Origin: Prevotella sp.
Lineage (GTDB): Bacteria > Bacteroidota > Bacteroidia > Bacteroidales > Bacteroidaceae
Reading direction: 5' to 3'
Length of the DNA stretch: 64,000 nt
NCBI GenBank assembly: GCA_003447235.1
Contig: DLZV01000041.1
Span: 21,407-85,406, forward strand
Of this stretch, positions 42,724 to 52,413 are shown piece by piece. Below the pieces are notes generated by a model. The model was not told where the DNA came from. It searched no databases and was given only the letters and a program-made list of their open reading frames with translations. Both the position numbers and the translations under genes were made by a program. Within the stretch, counting starts at the first letter, position 1, and every line of letters begins with the position of its first letter.

Positions 42724-44211
42724 ATGGGAAATTACATTTTGGCACTTGACCAGGGAACAACCAGTTCTCGCGCCATCGTCTTCGACCACAACGGTCAGAT
42801 CTGCTCAGTAGCTCAGAAGGAGTTCACACAGCATTTCCCGCAGCCGGGATGGGTGGAGCACAACCCCAACGAAATCTGGTCGTCTGAGGCTGCCGTCATC
42901 GCCGAGGCCATCTCGGCCATCGACATCAACGGCAAGGACATCGCCGCCATCGGTATCACCAACCAGCGCGAGACCACCGTGGTATGGGACATCGACACCG
43001 ACGAGCCGATCTACAACGCCATCGTATGGCAGGACCGCCGTACGGCTGAGTACTGTGACAAGCTCAAGGCGCAGGGATTGGTGGACAGAATTCGCGAGAA
43101 GACAGGTCTGATCATCGACGCCTATTTCTCAGGCACGAAGATCAAGTGGATCCTCGACAACGTGCCCGGAGCCCGCGAGCGCGCCGAGAAGGGCAAGCTC
43201 CGCTTCGGCAACATCGACACATGGCTCGTGTGGCGTCTGACCCGCGGACAGGTGCACGTGACGGACGTGACCAACGCCAGCCGCACGATGCTCTTCAACA
43301 TCCACGACCTAAAGTGGGATGAGGAGCTGCTGAAGTTGCTCGACATTCCGGCTTCCATGATGCCGGAGGTGAAGTCAAGCTCGGAGGTCTATGGCCACAC
43401 CAAGACCACGATCTTCGCCCACGAGGTGCCCATCGCCGGTATCGCTGGCGATCAGCAGGCGGCCCTCTTCGGACAGATGTGTCTGGAGCCGGGTGCCATC
43501 AAGAACACCTATGGCACGGGCTGCTTCGTCATGCTCAACACGGGCGACAAGCCGGTCATGTCGAAAAACAACCTGCTCACCACTGTGGCCTGGAAGATCG
43601 GCGACCAGGTGAACTACGCACTGGAGGGATCTATCTATGTCGGCGGTTCGGTCGTGCAGTGGCTGCGCGACGGACTGGGCATCATCCAGAAGTCGTCCGA
43701 CGTGGAGACGCTGGCTTCTACCGTACCCGATAGCGGTGGTGTCCGCTTTGTCCCGGCTCTGACGGGTCTGGCTGCGCCCTACTGGGATGCCTACGCCCGC
43801 GGCACTATTACGGGTATCACCCGTGGCACAACGGCGGCTCACATCGCCCGTGCTGCCCTCGACGGCATTGCTTTCCAGACCTATGACATTGCACAGGCCA
43901 TGTCTCGCGACCTCAACGCCCCGCTCACGGAGCTGAAGGTAGATGGTGGTGCAAGCCGCAACAACCTGCTGATGCAGTATCAGGCCAACCTGCTGGGTAT
44001 TAACGTGATCCGTCCGAAGATCACGGAAACCACCGCCCTGGGTGCTGCCTATCTCGCTGGTCTCGCTGTGGGCTTCTGGAAGGACATCGACGAGGTGAAG
44101 AAGCAGTGGCAGGTGGAGCGCACCTTTGAGCCGGCTGGCGAAACGACCGAGATAGAAGAGGCCAAGAAGGGCTGGAAGGATGCGATCCAGCGCACGCTGA
44201 GCCGCAAGTAA
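42724..44211 (+). CDS. glpK: Glycerol kinase
   Basis: 495 aa from ATG 42724 (MGNYILALDQGTTSSRAIVFD); an ATG two codons earlier is less likely. FGGY kinase features are intact: DQGTTSSRAI, GITNQRETTVVWD, the GTGCFVMLNTG phosphate region and DGGASRNNLLMQYQANLLG. Converts glycerol to glycerol-3-phosphate with ATP, feeding GlpABC. It follows glpC by about 60 bp. Confidence 0.96.
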   Translation: MGNYILALDQGTTSSRAIVFDHNGQICSVAQKEFTQHFPQPGWVEHNPNEIWSSEAAVIAEAISAIDINGKDIAAIGITNQRETTVVWDIDTDEPIYNAIVWQDRRTAEYCDKLKAQGLVDRIREKTGLIIDAYFSGTKIKWILDNVPGARERAEKGKLRFGNIDTWLVWRLTRGQVHVTDVTNASRTMLFNIHDLKWDEELLKLLDIPASMMPEVKSSSEVYGHTKTTIFAHEVPIAGIAGDQQAALFGQMCLEPGAIKNTYGTGCFVMLNTGDKPVMSKNNLLTTVAWKIGDQVNYALEGSIYVGGSVVQWLRDGLGIIQKSSDVETLASTVPDSGGVRFVPALTGLAAPYWDAYARGTITGITRGTTAAHIARAALDGIAFQTYDIAQAMSRDLNAPLTELKVDGGASRNNLLMQYQANLLGINVIRPKITETTALGAAYLAGLAVGFWKDIDEVKKQWQVERTFEPAGETTEIEEAKKGWKDAIQRTLSRK

Positions 44212-44228
44212 ACCACACTCACACATAC

Positions 44229-44270
44229 GGGCTCCCTCCCGACGAATCGTTAACAAAGGGAGGGGGCCGG
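44229..44270 (+). terminator. Hairpin between glpK and glpF
   Basis: GGCTCCCTCCC (44230-44240) and GGGAGGGGGCC (44258-44268) can pair over nearly full length. No T-run follows closely, so it may be a partial terminator or an RNA-stability element that sets glpF level. Confidence 0.5.
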
Positions 44271-44327
44271 TATTCTTGCATCATTTGACAAAAACAACAT
44301 TTATCAACTACACAAAAAAACGAAATT

Positions 44328-45062
44328 ATGGATTCTACATTGCTTTACAACTGCGCCCTCGAATTCTTGGGTACGCTGATCTTGGTCCTCCTCGGTGATG
44401 GTGTCTGCGCTTGTATGGGACTGAATAAGAGTAAAGGCCAGGGTGGTGGCTGGATCGTCATCACGCTCGGATGGGGTCTCGCCGTCATGGCGGGTGTCTT
44501 CGTGGCCCACGCCTCGGGTGCTCACCTCAATCCGGCCGTCTCCATCGGATTGGCTGCCGCTGGCTTGTTCCCTTGGGAGAATGTGTTGCCCTACTCGGTT
44601 GCCCAAATGATCGGCGGTTTCGTCGGTGCCATCCTGGTATGGATCATGTATAAGGATCATTTCGATGCTACGGACGATCCTGACGGCAAGCTCGGCACGT
44701 TCTGCACCATGCCGGCCATCGACAACAAGCCGCTCAACTTCCTCCAGGAGGTGGTCTGCACCTTCGTGCTCGTGCTGCTGATCATCTGCTTTGGCACCTA
44801 CGGCTCAGACGTGGTCAACATCGGCGCTAGTAGCGCATGGCCTGTGACGATGGTCATCGTCTCCATCGGTATGTCGCTCGGTGGTGTGACTGGCTACGCC
44901 ATGAACCCGGCTCGTGACCTCTCACCGCGTATCGCCCACGCCATCCTGCCCATGAAGGGCAAGAGAGACAGTGGCTGGGGTTACTCATGGGTGCCTGTAC
45001 TCGGCCCGATCGCTGGTGCTGTACTCGCTGCCCTCGTGGCCTCACTGTATCACTTCTGCTAA
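44328..45062 (+). CDS. glpF: Glycerol facilitator (MIP/aquaglyceroporin)
   Basis: 244 aa with six membrane helices and two half-helices bearing the NPA boxes HLNPAVSIG and AMNPARDLSPR; the D after the second NPA-R is typical of glycerol-conducting members rather than strict water channels. It lets glycerol cross the inner membrane for GlpK. Placement after glpK supports the assignment. Confidence 0.93.
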   Translation: MDSTLLYNCALEFLGTLILVLLGDGVCACMGLNKSKGQGGGWIVITLGWGLAVMAGVFVAHASGAHLNPAVSIGLAAAGLFPWENVLPYSVAQMIGGFVGAILVWIMYKDHFDATDDPDGKLGTFCTMPAIDNKPLNFLQEVVCTFVLVLLIICFGTYGSDVVNIGASSAWPVTMVIVSIGMSLGGVTGYAMNPARDLSPRIAHAILPMKGKRDSGWGYSWVPVLGPIAGAVLAALVASLYHFC

Positions 45063-45110
45063 TCCCATAGCAAAGAAAATCATTCAACCGTAAAGAAAAA
45101 AGCAAACATT

Positions 45111-45869
45111 ATGATGAAGTCTATATTTAAGGGTATGTTCGTGCTGGCAGCACTCGCCCTCCCGACAACGATCAATGCTCAGAAGCTCCACTACAATGCT
45201 GGTCTCGAGACCTCACACCTGTGGCGCGGACTCGAGGTTTCCAAGGGCCTGACCTTCAACAACGAGTTTGCCATCTCCGACAACAACAACCACTTCCGCC
45301 TCGGCGCATGGGGTGGTATGCAGGTGGACGGCGACTACAAGGAGGCCGACATTTACGCAAGCTACACCATCGGAGGTTTCAGCGTAGCCGTGTGGGACAT
45401 CTACAATTTCTCCGACGGCATCTATGCCAACGACAAGCAGTATCGCTACTTCAACTATGATGCTCGCACGACGGGCCACTTCCTCGACGCTGCCATCAGC
45501 TACAACTTCGCACAGCATGGTCTGCCTCTGACGCTGAGCTGGGCTACCGTACTGGCCGGCCGCGATCGTGGCAACCTCAACAAGCAGAACATCTACTCTA
45601 CTTTCGTGCAGGCTGCCTACACCTTCTACGAGGACGACAACTGGAAGGTGGATGCCAGCGTGGGTGGCAACTTCGCCCTCAGCAACTATGACGAGAACGA
45701 CGGTGCCACGTTCTATGGCAAGTCGGCTGGTGTCAACGACGTGCGCCTGGGCTGCACCTACAAGCTCAAGGTAGGCAAGGCCAACCTCCCGATCACCTCG
45801 CAGATGATGTGGAACCCGGAGGCCAACAAGGGCTACTTCCGTGTGGCTATCAATCTGCTCGACATCTAA
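45111..45869 (+). CDS. Outer-membrane beta-barrel-like protein of the glp operon
   Basis: 252 aa with a signal peptide (about 1-24, ending TTINAQ). The mature part alternates aromatic and polar residues in strand-sized steps (HFRLGAWGGMQVDG, EADIYASYTIGGFSVAVWDIYNF, NIYSTFVQAAYTFYEDDNWKVDASVGGNFAL), ending with a terminal strand YFRVAINLLDI. This looks like a small outer-membrane barrel. Its position directly after glpF suggests a channel for glycerol or glycerol-phosphate esters, but that is inference. A second ATG three bases later is an equal start. Confidence 0.75.
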   Translation: MMKSIFKGMFVLAALALPTTINAQKLHYNAGLETSHLWRGLEVSKGLTFNNEFAISDNNNHFRLGAWGGMQVDGDYKEADIYASYTIGGFSVAVWDIYNFSDGIYANDKQYRYFNYDARTTGHFLDAAISYNFAQHGLPLTLSWATVLAGRDRGNLNKQNIYSTFVQAAYTFYEDDNWKVDASVGGNFALSNYDENDGATFYGKSAGVNDVRLGCTYKLKVGKANLPITSQMMWNPEANKGYFRVAINLLDI

Positions 45870-45893
45870 GTCAGAAGTCGTAAAGCCAACAAA

Positions 45894-45930
45894 GGAAGCC
45901 TACTGGGACAAACCTGGCAAGCGGGCTTCC
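45894..45930 (+). terminator. Hairpin after the glp operon
   Basis: GGAAGCC (45894-45900) pairs with GGCTTCC (45924-45930). It is followed about 27 bp later by a stronger terminator, giving a tandem arrangement. Confidence 0.5.
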
Positions 45931-45956
45931 AACATAGTTTAAATGAGATTAATGGG

Positions 45957-45989
45957 AACGTGTCCGGCCTTGGGCTGGACACGTTTTTT
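45957..45989 (+). terminator. Strong rho-independent terminator of the glp operon
   Basis: AACGTGTCC pairs with GGACACGTT, with an inner GGCC/GGGCT part, followed by TTTTT. Confidence 0.85.
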
Positions 45990-46157
45990 CATGTCCATCA
46001 GCATTCCTTTTGCTCATCATTCCCCTTTGCCCATCATGTTTCCTTTGTCCATCATGTTTTCTTTGTCCATTGGGCCTCCCCTGATCCTTCATCTTTCCCC
46101 TTGTCCATTGGGCTTTTCTTGGAGCTTGGGGTCATTAGGTTTCTCACGTTCCCATGC

Positions 46158-47213
46158 TTATCCGTTCGGCTTCCTACGGCCTGTGGTCCACGGTAGGTAG
46201 CGATAGATGGCCCATGTGACGAGGGTGATGAGAAGAAGATTAAGAAGAAAGACCACCAGGACTTCGACATAGCAACCACGGTAGGTGTAGCCGAGGCGGG
46301 AAAAGACGGCGGTAAGGGCTGTGGGAATGCCACTACTGAAGAAATAATAGACGATGGATCGGCGTCCTGTCCAGGACACCATCGCAGCAAGCCAGCGAGG
46401 CATCTGCTCCACCCACCGCACGCCGTCGCGCTGCGAGATCGTGAAGAAGAGATAGAGGAGGAGCACGGAGAGCGCGTTCTTGACGAGAAACAGGCGGGGA
46501 AGAACGATCGCGCCTACCAAGACAGAAGGCCACGAAGAACTCGCCACAAGGACATTGACAGGCAAGGAGAGCACCAACAGCAGAGCGAAAAGGCCAAGTC
46601 GCCAGCGCGTCCCGAGCTTATCGAAACGATGGGCCATATAGCCCAGGAGAAGGGAGGGCAAGGCCACGACGGCTTCATTCACGTGCCACCAGTTGGCCTC
46701 AAAAGCCAGACGACGCGTACCGAAGCCATAGGCCAGGGCTACGGCGAAAAGCCCTGCTCCGGCCAGCCAGCGCCAATGCGCACGCGACAGCCACAGGAGG
46801 AGACAAAAGAGGAGCTCGGCGACGGCCAAGGAGGCAATAAACCATGATCCTTGGCCCGTGAGGATGGTCAGCAGCAGATCTGACAGCGATCCGTCGGCTC
46901 CATGGAGCCAAGCCTTGGGAAGCGCCAGGGCACTCGTGAAGATAAAATAAGGCATGAGCACTCCGCGCAGCCACGAGTGCAGCTTATGCCGCAGGCAGAA
47001 ACCCTCTGGACGATAGAAGAGATAGCCCGAAAGAAAGAAAAAGGCCATCAGCACGTCGGGGACGTACATCCTATAGGGAACGATATTATCGCCCGTGAAG
47101 CAGATCTCGGTGTGGTCGAAGATGATGGCAAGCATCAAGAATCCACGCAGAAGGTCGATCCAAAGCAAACGGGGCGCAGAGGCGGCGGGAGAAGCGGCAG
47201 AAGGTGATGTCAT
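46158..47213 (-). CDS. Acyltransferase family 3 membrane protein
   Basis: 351 aa, about ten membrane helices. N-terminal LLWIDLLRGFLMLAIIFDHTEICF has the R/H pair typical of Acyl_transf_3 (OatA/NodX-like) O-acyltransferases, and MAFFFLSGYLFY follows. Such proteins acetylate or succinylate cell-surface sugars at the inner membrane. It stands alone, convergent with the glp operon and downstream of trkH on the same strand. The substrate cannot be read from sequence. Confidence 0.82.
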   Translation of the reverse strand: MTSPSAASPAASAPRLLWIDLLRGFLMLAIIFDHTEICFTGDNIVPYRMYVPDVLMAFFFLSGYLFYRPEGFCLRHKLHSWLRGVLMPYFIFTSALALPKAWLHGADGSLSDLLLTILTGQGSWFIASLAVAELLFCLLLWLSRAHWRWLAGAGLFAVALAYGFGTRRLAFEANWWHVNEAVVALPSLLLGYMAHRFDKLGTRWRLGLFALLLVLSLPVNVLVASSSWPSVLVGAIVLPRLFLVKNALSVLLLYLFFTISQRDGVRWVEQMPRWLAAMVSWTGRRSIVYYFFSSGIPTALTAVFSRLGYTYRGCYVEVLVVFLLNLLLITLVTWAIYRYLPWTTGRRKPNG

Positions 47214-47286
47214 CGGAACAAGAAGCGTCGTAGAATCAAGAGGAGGTCAACCTGGACCCTGTTAATTATCTCTCCAAAAACACCCG

Positions 47287-48744
47287 TTAGTTATCTTTCC
47301 AGAATGCCTTGGTGAAGAGCACGAGGACGGTGAAGAGTTCGAGACGTCCCACCAGCATCAGAAACGCACAGATCCACTTCGCCACATCGGGCAACTGTGC
47401 CCACGACATCGTCGGACCAATCTCAAGGCCCAGGGTCGGGCCCACATTGCCCATACTACTGATAGCAATAGTGAAGGAGTTGGTAGAATCGACGCCACAG
47501 GCCATCATGGCAAATCCCAGAAGGAAGGCCAGGATCAGATAGAGTCCGACAAAGGCCAAGAGCGTGACGCGCTTCGACTGGGGGACGTTGTGCCCATCGA
47601 CATTGAGAGGCAAGACGGCATTGGGATGGAGAATCTGGCGAAACTCATTGCGGATAATCTTCAGGATCATCACCGCGCGAATACTCTTCATGCCTCCACT
47701 CGTCGAACCAGAGCAACCGCCGACAACCATACAGAGGATGAGAGCAAACCACGTGACATGGGGCCATTTGGAAGCGTCATCGCTGAAGAGGCCCGTGGTC
47801 GTGATGAAGGAGACCACCTGGAAGACACCACTGCGGAAGGCGCGCTCCAGGTCGTAGTGGTTGTGCCACATCAGTTCCACCATGACAAACAAGGTGCAGG
47901 AGGTGACGACGAAGAGATAGAAGCGAAACTCGTTGTTGCGGAAGAGCTGTTTTATGCGAAAGCGGGCCACGGCAGCATAGAGCATCGTGAAATTGACACC
48001 CGAAAGGAAGCAGAAGAGCGTACAGACATATTCCTCTGCAGGGGAGCGGAAGGTGGCAATGGATCCGCTCTCCGTGGCGAAACCTCCTGTGGCCGTACTG
48101 GTGAAGGCGTAGTTGATGGCATCAAACCAGCTCATACCGCACAGTTTATAAGAAAGGAAGCAGGAGATGGTCAGCACGGCATAGACCGCCCAAATCCATT
48201 TGGCTCCCGTGCTGAGCTTGGGGTGGAGCTTGGTGACGATCGGACCTGTGGCCTCGGCAGCAAAGACGCGCGTAGACCCACCGACAAACGAGGGCAGGAT
48301 GGCTATCGTGAAGAAGACAATACCCAGACCACCAATCCACTGGGTGATGGAACGCCAGAAGAGCAGGCCACGTGGAAGCCGTTCCGGATAGTCGATGATG
48401 GTAGCTCCCGTCGTCGTAAAACCCGATATGGTCTCAAAGAAGGCGTCCGTCACCGAATGGAGATATCCGCCTATCAAGAAAGGCATCATGCCAAAGATCG
48501 TGAAGAGCACCCAGACGGTCGTCACCACGAAATAGGCATCGCGTCTGCTCAGCGCATTGGAAGCCTTGAGGCCCAGCAGGCGGAAAGCTACACCAGCGGC
48601 TATAAGCACGACGACACTCCACGTGAAGGGCATAACGTCGCTGCCGCCATAGTAGAGGGCCACGCCCAAACTACAGGACATAAGCAGCGCCTCGATGAGC
48701 AGCAACGATCCGAAGATTTTGGAAATAAGTTTGGTATTGAGCAT
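47287..48744 (-). CDS. trkH: Potassium uptake protein, TrkH family
   Basis: 485 aa integral membrane protein with the repeated pore-loop pattern of TrkH/KtrB: TTTGATIIDYPE, TSTATGGFATESGSIA, TTTGLFSDDASKWP and the last loop SSMGNVGPTLG. It forms the K+ channel gated by the cytoplasmic TrkA ring. Its gene follows trkA on the minus strand after a 116-bp repeat-containing gap. Confidence 0.95.
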   Translation of the reverse strand: MLNTKLISKIFGSLLLIEALLMSCSLGVALYYGGSDVMPFTWSVVVLIAAGVAFRLLGLKASNALSRRDAYFVVTTVWVLFTIFGMMPFLIGGYLHSVTDAFFETISGFTTTGATIIDYPERLPRGLLFWRSITQWIGGLGIVFFTIAILPSFVGGSTRVFAAEATGPIVTKLHPKLSTGAKWIWAVYAVLTISCFLSYKLCGMSWFDAINYAFTSTATGGFATESGSIATFRSPAEEYVCTLFCFLSGVNFTMLYAAVARFRIKQLFRNNEFRFYLFVVTSCTLFVMVELMWHNHYDLERAFRSGVFQVVSFITTTGLFSDDASKWPHVTWFALILCMVVGGCSGSTSGGMKSIRAVMILKIIRNEFRQILHPNAVLPLNVDGHNVPQSKRVTLLAFVGLYLILAFLLGFAMMACGVDSTNSFTIAISSMGNVGPTLGLEIGPTMSWAQLPDVAKWICAFLMLVGRLELFTVLVLFTKAFWKDN

Positions 48745-48763
48745 ATCGCGCTTTTTGTCACTA

Positions 48764-48851
48764 TGCTAATTGTCTGTACACTATTGTCACTATACTTATT
48801 GCCAGCACACTTATTGCCAGCACTATTGTCCAAACGCTAATTGTCTGTACA
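48764..48851. repeat. Direct repeats in the trkA-trkH gap
   Basis: GCTAATTGTCTGTACA occurs at 48764-48779 and 48836-48851; between them CACTATTGTC and TTATTGCCAGCAC are each repeated. The block fills almost the whole gap. Confidence 0.8.
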
Positions 48852-48860
48852 AGCAGGAGG

Positions 48861-50201
48861 TCAGTTGAAAAGTCCCTCCAACTTCTTGACGCTGACGTTA
48901 TGGCAGAACACCACCACACTATCGCCTGCCTCGATCTGCGTGTTGCCCGAGACGAGCATTCCCTCGCCGTTGCGCACCAGTCCACCGATGGTCATTCCTT
49001 TGGGCAGTCCCAAGTCCTTGACGGGACGGCGCGTCACCTTCGACCCCTGTACAGGGACAAACTCAGCCACATCGGCATCTGCCGACATGAGGAAGCGCAC
49101 GTTGTGGACATTGGCGTCGAGCATCATCTGATAGATGTGGCTGGCAGCAATGGCGCGCTTGTTGATGATCGTACCTATATCAAGGCTCTCCGCCATATAG
49201 GCGTAATCGACGTTCTCCACCATCGCCACCGTCTTTCTCACTCCCATGCGCTTAGCCATCAGACAGGCCAAAATATTGGTCTCAGCCTTCCCTGTCAATG
49301 CGACAAAGGCCTGAGTAGAGCGGATTCCCTCCTCGCTCAACAGCGAAAGGTCGCGACCGTCGCCATTGATGACGAGGATGTCATCATCAAACTTACTGTT
49401 GAGGGCCTCACATCGCTCCACGCTCTTCTCGATGACCTTCACCTGCATGTATTCCGGCATTTGGCGAATGGCGCGGACTGCGGTGGATCCACCACCCATC
49501 ACCATCACGTTCTTCACATCCACGTAGTGTTCCTTGCCCACCACGCGGCGGATATAGGGGATGTAGTTGCGTGTGGTCATAAAGTAGGCGAGGTCGTAGA
49601 GCTTCAGCACGTCGCTTCCTCGCGGGATGATCGTGTCTCCGCGACGGCGTATGGCCACTACGTGGAAGGGGTCGTCGGGTCCCGAGATCTCATGGAGCGG
49701 CTTGTCGAGCACCTTGCAGGTCTCGCGGAGCTTGATGCCCAGCATCACCAACGCACCGTCGTGGACATCCCATCGCTGCCGCACCCACGACATTTTCAGA
49801 CCGTTGATGATGTCGCGGGCAGCCAGCATCTCGGGATAGATGATGCTGCTGATGCCCATTTCGTGGAAGAGTTCCTTGTTCTGCGGATCCACATACTCCG
49901 AACTGTCGATCTTGGCAACGGTCTTCTTCGCACCCAGCGCCTTCGCCAGTCCACATGCCGTCATATTATAGCTCTCATCGGGCGTGACGGCGATGAAGAG
50001 GTCAGTATCCTCCACCCTTGCCTCTTTCAGACTACGGATGCTGGTGGCCGAGGCGTGCATGGTGAGCAGATCATAATCAATGGCCAGCTTGCCCAGTTTC
50101 TCCTCGTCCTGATCCATGAGCACTACCTCCTGCTTGTTGCGGGAGAGCAACTTGGCAAGATACGACCCGATGGCGAATGCGCCTGCTATAATTATCCTCA
50201 T
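48861..50201 (-). CDS. trkA: Trk system potassium uptake protein TrkA
   Basis: 446 aa with two RCK units. The first starts MRIIIAGAFAIGSYLAKLLS, with the glycine motif and acidic end VVLMDQD for NAD(H) binding; the second starts VMVMGGGSTAVRAIRQMPEY. TrkA_C domains follow each. It gates TrkH in answer to nucleotides. Starts 7 bp after dxs, so is likely co-transcribed with it. Confidence 0.94.
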   Translation of the reverse strand: MRIIIAGAFAIGSYLAKLLSRNKQEVVLMDQDEEKLGKLAIDYDLLTMHASATSIRSLKEARVEDTDLFIAVTPDESYNMTACGLAKALGAKKTVAKIDSSEYVDPQNKELFHEMGISSIIYPEMLAARDIINGLKMSWVRQRWDVHDGALVMLGIKLRETCKVLDKPLHEISGPDDPFHVVAIRRRGDTIIPRGSDVLKLYDLAYFMTTRNYIPYIRRVVGKEHYVDVKNVMVMGGGSTAVRAIRQMPEYMQVKVIEKSVERCEALNSKFDDDILVINGDGRDLSLLSEEGIRSTQAFVALTGKAETNILACLMAKRMGVRKTVAMVENVDYAYMAESLDIGTIINKRAIAASHIYQMMLDANVHNVRFLMSADADVAEFVPVQGSKVTRRPVKDLGLPKGMTIGGLVRNGEGMLVSGNTQIEAGDSVVVFCHNVSVKKLEGLFN

Positions 50202-50208
50202 ACTTGAT

Positions 50209-52137
50209 TTATTCCTTACTCAACAATTCCTTAATGTCCTCATAGCCGTAGCCACAGAGGTGGCGTAACTGGCCGACCGTGCCCTGCTCGACGAAACGGT
50301 CAGGCATACCGAGGCGCGTCATGCGTGGGGCAAAACCGTGGTCGCTCATCCACTCCAGTACGGCCGACCCCATACCGCCCGTACGGATACCGTCCTCGAT
50401 GGTGACAACACGATCAAAACGACTGCCCACCTCCTGCAGGATGCGCTCGTCGAGCGGCTTGAGGAAGCGCATGTCATAATGGAAAATCGTGTGATGCTGA
50501 GGATTGCCTTCCTCGGCCAGCGTCTGGATGACACGCTGCACATCATTGCCCACAGGGCCGATGGTCAGCACGGCCACGTCGCCGGGCTTCGGATCGCCCT
50601 CGGTCAGTCTGCGGCCCGTACCCACCTCTATCTCCGTGAGCGGGCAGCGCCAGTCTGTCAGCACACCACGGCCGCGCGGATAGCGGATGACGAAGGATCC
50701 TTTGTCGGGCAACTGAGCCGTGAACATCAACCGCCGCAACTCGCGCTCGTCCATCGGAGAGGCTATCGTGAGATTGGGGACTGGACGAAGGGCGGCCATG
50801 TCGAACGCACCGTGATGGGTCGCGCCGTCTTCGCCGACTAGTCCGGATCGGTCCAGGCAGAGCACAACGGGCAAGTTGAGGATCGAGAGGTCATGGATGA
50901 TGCTGTCGTAGGCTCGCTGCGAAAACGCACTATATATAGCACAGAACGGCAACAACCCGTCCTTGGCCATACCGGCTGAGAAGGTGACAGCATGGCCTTC
51001 GGCTATTCCCACATCGAAGGCGCGGGTCGGCATCTCGTTCATCAATATGGAGAGCGAGCTACCACTGGGCATGGCTGGGGTAACACCCACGATGCGGTCG
51101 TTTTGGCGCGCCAGTTCCAGCAGCGTCTCGCCAAACACATCCTGAAACTTTGGTGGCTGCGGTTCGGCGGATTCACTCTTCAGCCGCTTGCCTGTCTCGG
51201 GATCAAACTTGCCTGGAGCATGCCAGATCGTCGCGCTCTCCTCGGCAGGCTTATAGCCTTTGCCCTTCTTGGTGTGAAGATGGAGGAGCTTCGGCCCCTT
51301 CATATCCTTGATCTGTCGGAGGATACGCACCAATTCCGTTACGTCGTTGCCGTCGTAAGGACCAAAATAGCGGATGTTCATCCCCTCAAACATATTCTGC
51401 TGATGGGCCAATGCACTCTTCAGGGCATTGTTCAGTCGGATAATGCCTTTCCTCCGGTCGTCGTTCAGGTAGCCACGCTCGTGCAGCCACTGGCTGGCTT
51501 TGAAGCGGAGACGGTTGTAGGTCTCGTTCGTGTCCAGATTGAGCAGGTATTTCTCCATACCGCCCACAGACCGGTCGATACTCATGTCGTTGTCGTTGAG
51601 GATAATGAGCAGGTCGTTGGGCTGGCTGGAGACATTGTTGAGTCCCTCAAAGGCCAGTCCGCCACTCATCGCACCATCGCCAATGATAGCCACAGCATGG
51701 CGGTTTTCCGTCTTTTTGCCGCCGAGCTTCGCCGCCACGGCCATTCCCAGCGCCGCCGAGATGGAGTTGGAAGCATGGCCGCAGGTGAACGTGTCGTACT
51801 CGCTCTCCAAAGGAGACGGGAACGGACGAAGTCCGCCCAACTTCCGATTGAGCTTAAACTGCTCACGGCGTCCGGTCAGGATCTTGTGGCCGTAGGCCTG
51901 ATGGCCTACGTCCCAGACGATCCGGTCGTCGGGAGTATTGAACACATAATGTACGGCCACGGTGATTTCCACGACACCGAGGCTCGAAGCCAAGTGGCCG
52001 GGGTTGACCGCCACCTCTTCTATAATGTTTCTGCGAAGCTCACGACACACCTCTGGCAGGTCCTTCACCTCCAGTTTGCGCAAGTCGCTTGGATAATCTA
52101 TTTGGTCAAGCAGTATCCGATGGTTTTCTTCCGCCAT
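50209..52137 (-). CDS. dxs: 1-deoxy-D-xylulose-5-phosphate synthase
   Basis: 642 aa from ATG 52137 (MAEENHRILLDQIDYP); a GTG four codons upstream is possible but less likely. Key parts: the TPP motif GDGAMSGGLAFEGLNN, the N-terminal VVEITVAVHYVFNTPDDRIVWDVGHQAY, the pyrimidine-binding DVGIAEGHAVTFSAGMA with catalytic Glu, and DRSGLVGEDGATHHGAFD. First step of the MEP isoprenoid pathway (pyruvate plus glyceraldehyde-3-phosphate). A TAACTTTG box on the minus strand lies 26-33 nt upstream. Confidence 0.96.
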   Translation of the reverse strand: MAEENHRILLDQIDYPSDLRKLEVKDLPEVCRELRRNIIEEVAVNPGHLASSLGVVEITVAVHYVFNTPDDRIVWDVGHQAYGHKILTGRREQFKLNRKLGGLRPFPSPLESEYDTFTCGHASNSISAALGMAVAAKLGGKKTENRHAVAIIGDGAMSGGLAFEGLNNVSSQPNDLLIILNDNDMSIDRSVGGMEKYLLNLDTNETYNRLRFKASQWLHERGYLNDDRRKGIIRLNNALKSALAHQQNMFEGMNIRYFGPYDGNDVTELVRILRQIKDMKGPKLLHLHTKKGKGYKPAEESATIWHAPGKFDPETGKRLKSESAEPQPPKFQDVFGETLLELARQNDRIVGVTPAMPSGSSLSILMNEMPTRAFDVGIAEGHAVTFSAGMAKDGLLPFCAIYSAFSQRAYDSIIHDLSILNLPVVLCLDRSGLVGEDGATHHGAFDMAALRPVPNLTIASPMDERELRRLMFTAQLPDKGSFVIRYPRGRGVLTDWRCPLTEIEVGTGRRLTEGDPKPGDVAVLTIGPVGNDVQRVIQTLAEEGNPQHHTIFHYDMRFLKPLDERILQEVGSRFDRVVTIEDGIRTGGMGSAVLEWMSDHGFAPRMTRLGMPDRFVEQGTVGQLRHLCGYGYEDIKELLSKE

Positions 52138-52162
52138 TTCTTTTCCCACTTATAAATTTTTG

Positions 52163-52170
52163 CAAAGTTA
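52163..52170 (-). promoter_or_regulatory. -7 box for dxs-trkA
   Basis: Minus strand TAACTTTG, about 26 nt upstream of the dxs ATG; no -33 box at ideal spacing. Confidence 0.6.
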
Positions 52171-52235
52171 CGAATAAGCGAGCGCAAAGCCAAAGGAAAA
52201 GGAAAGAATTTCCCTTTTACGAAGGCTTGGCCGAG

Positions 52236-52304
52236 CGAAAGTAACTTATTTAGAGTTACGAAAGTAACTTATCTGGGGTTGCGAAAGTAACTTATTTAGA
52301 GTAG
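52236..52304. repeat. 23-bp unit in three tandem copies
   Basis: CGAAAGTAACTTATTTAGAGT-type units begin at 52236, 52259 and 52282, followed by a decayed fourth. They occupy the divergent gap between dxs and the Rpn gene. Confidence 0.9.
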
Positions 52305-52413
52305 CTGAAATAACTTTTCAGAACGGCCGTTATCAACTTTTGTAGCCTAAACATTTGGTGGATTCGATGGAAAATCGTATTTTAGCGGCTGAAAACCAAA
52401 AGCGACAAGAAAC

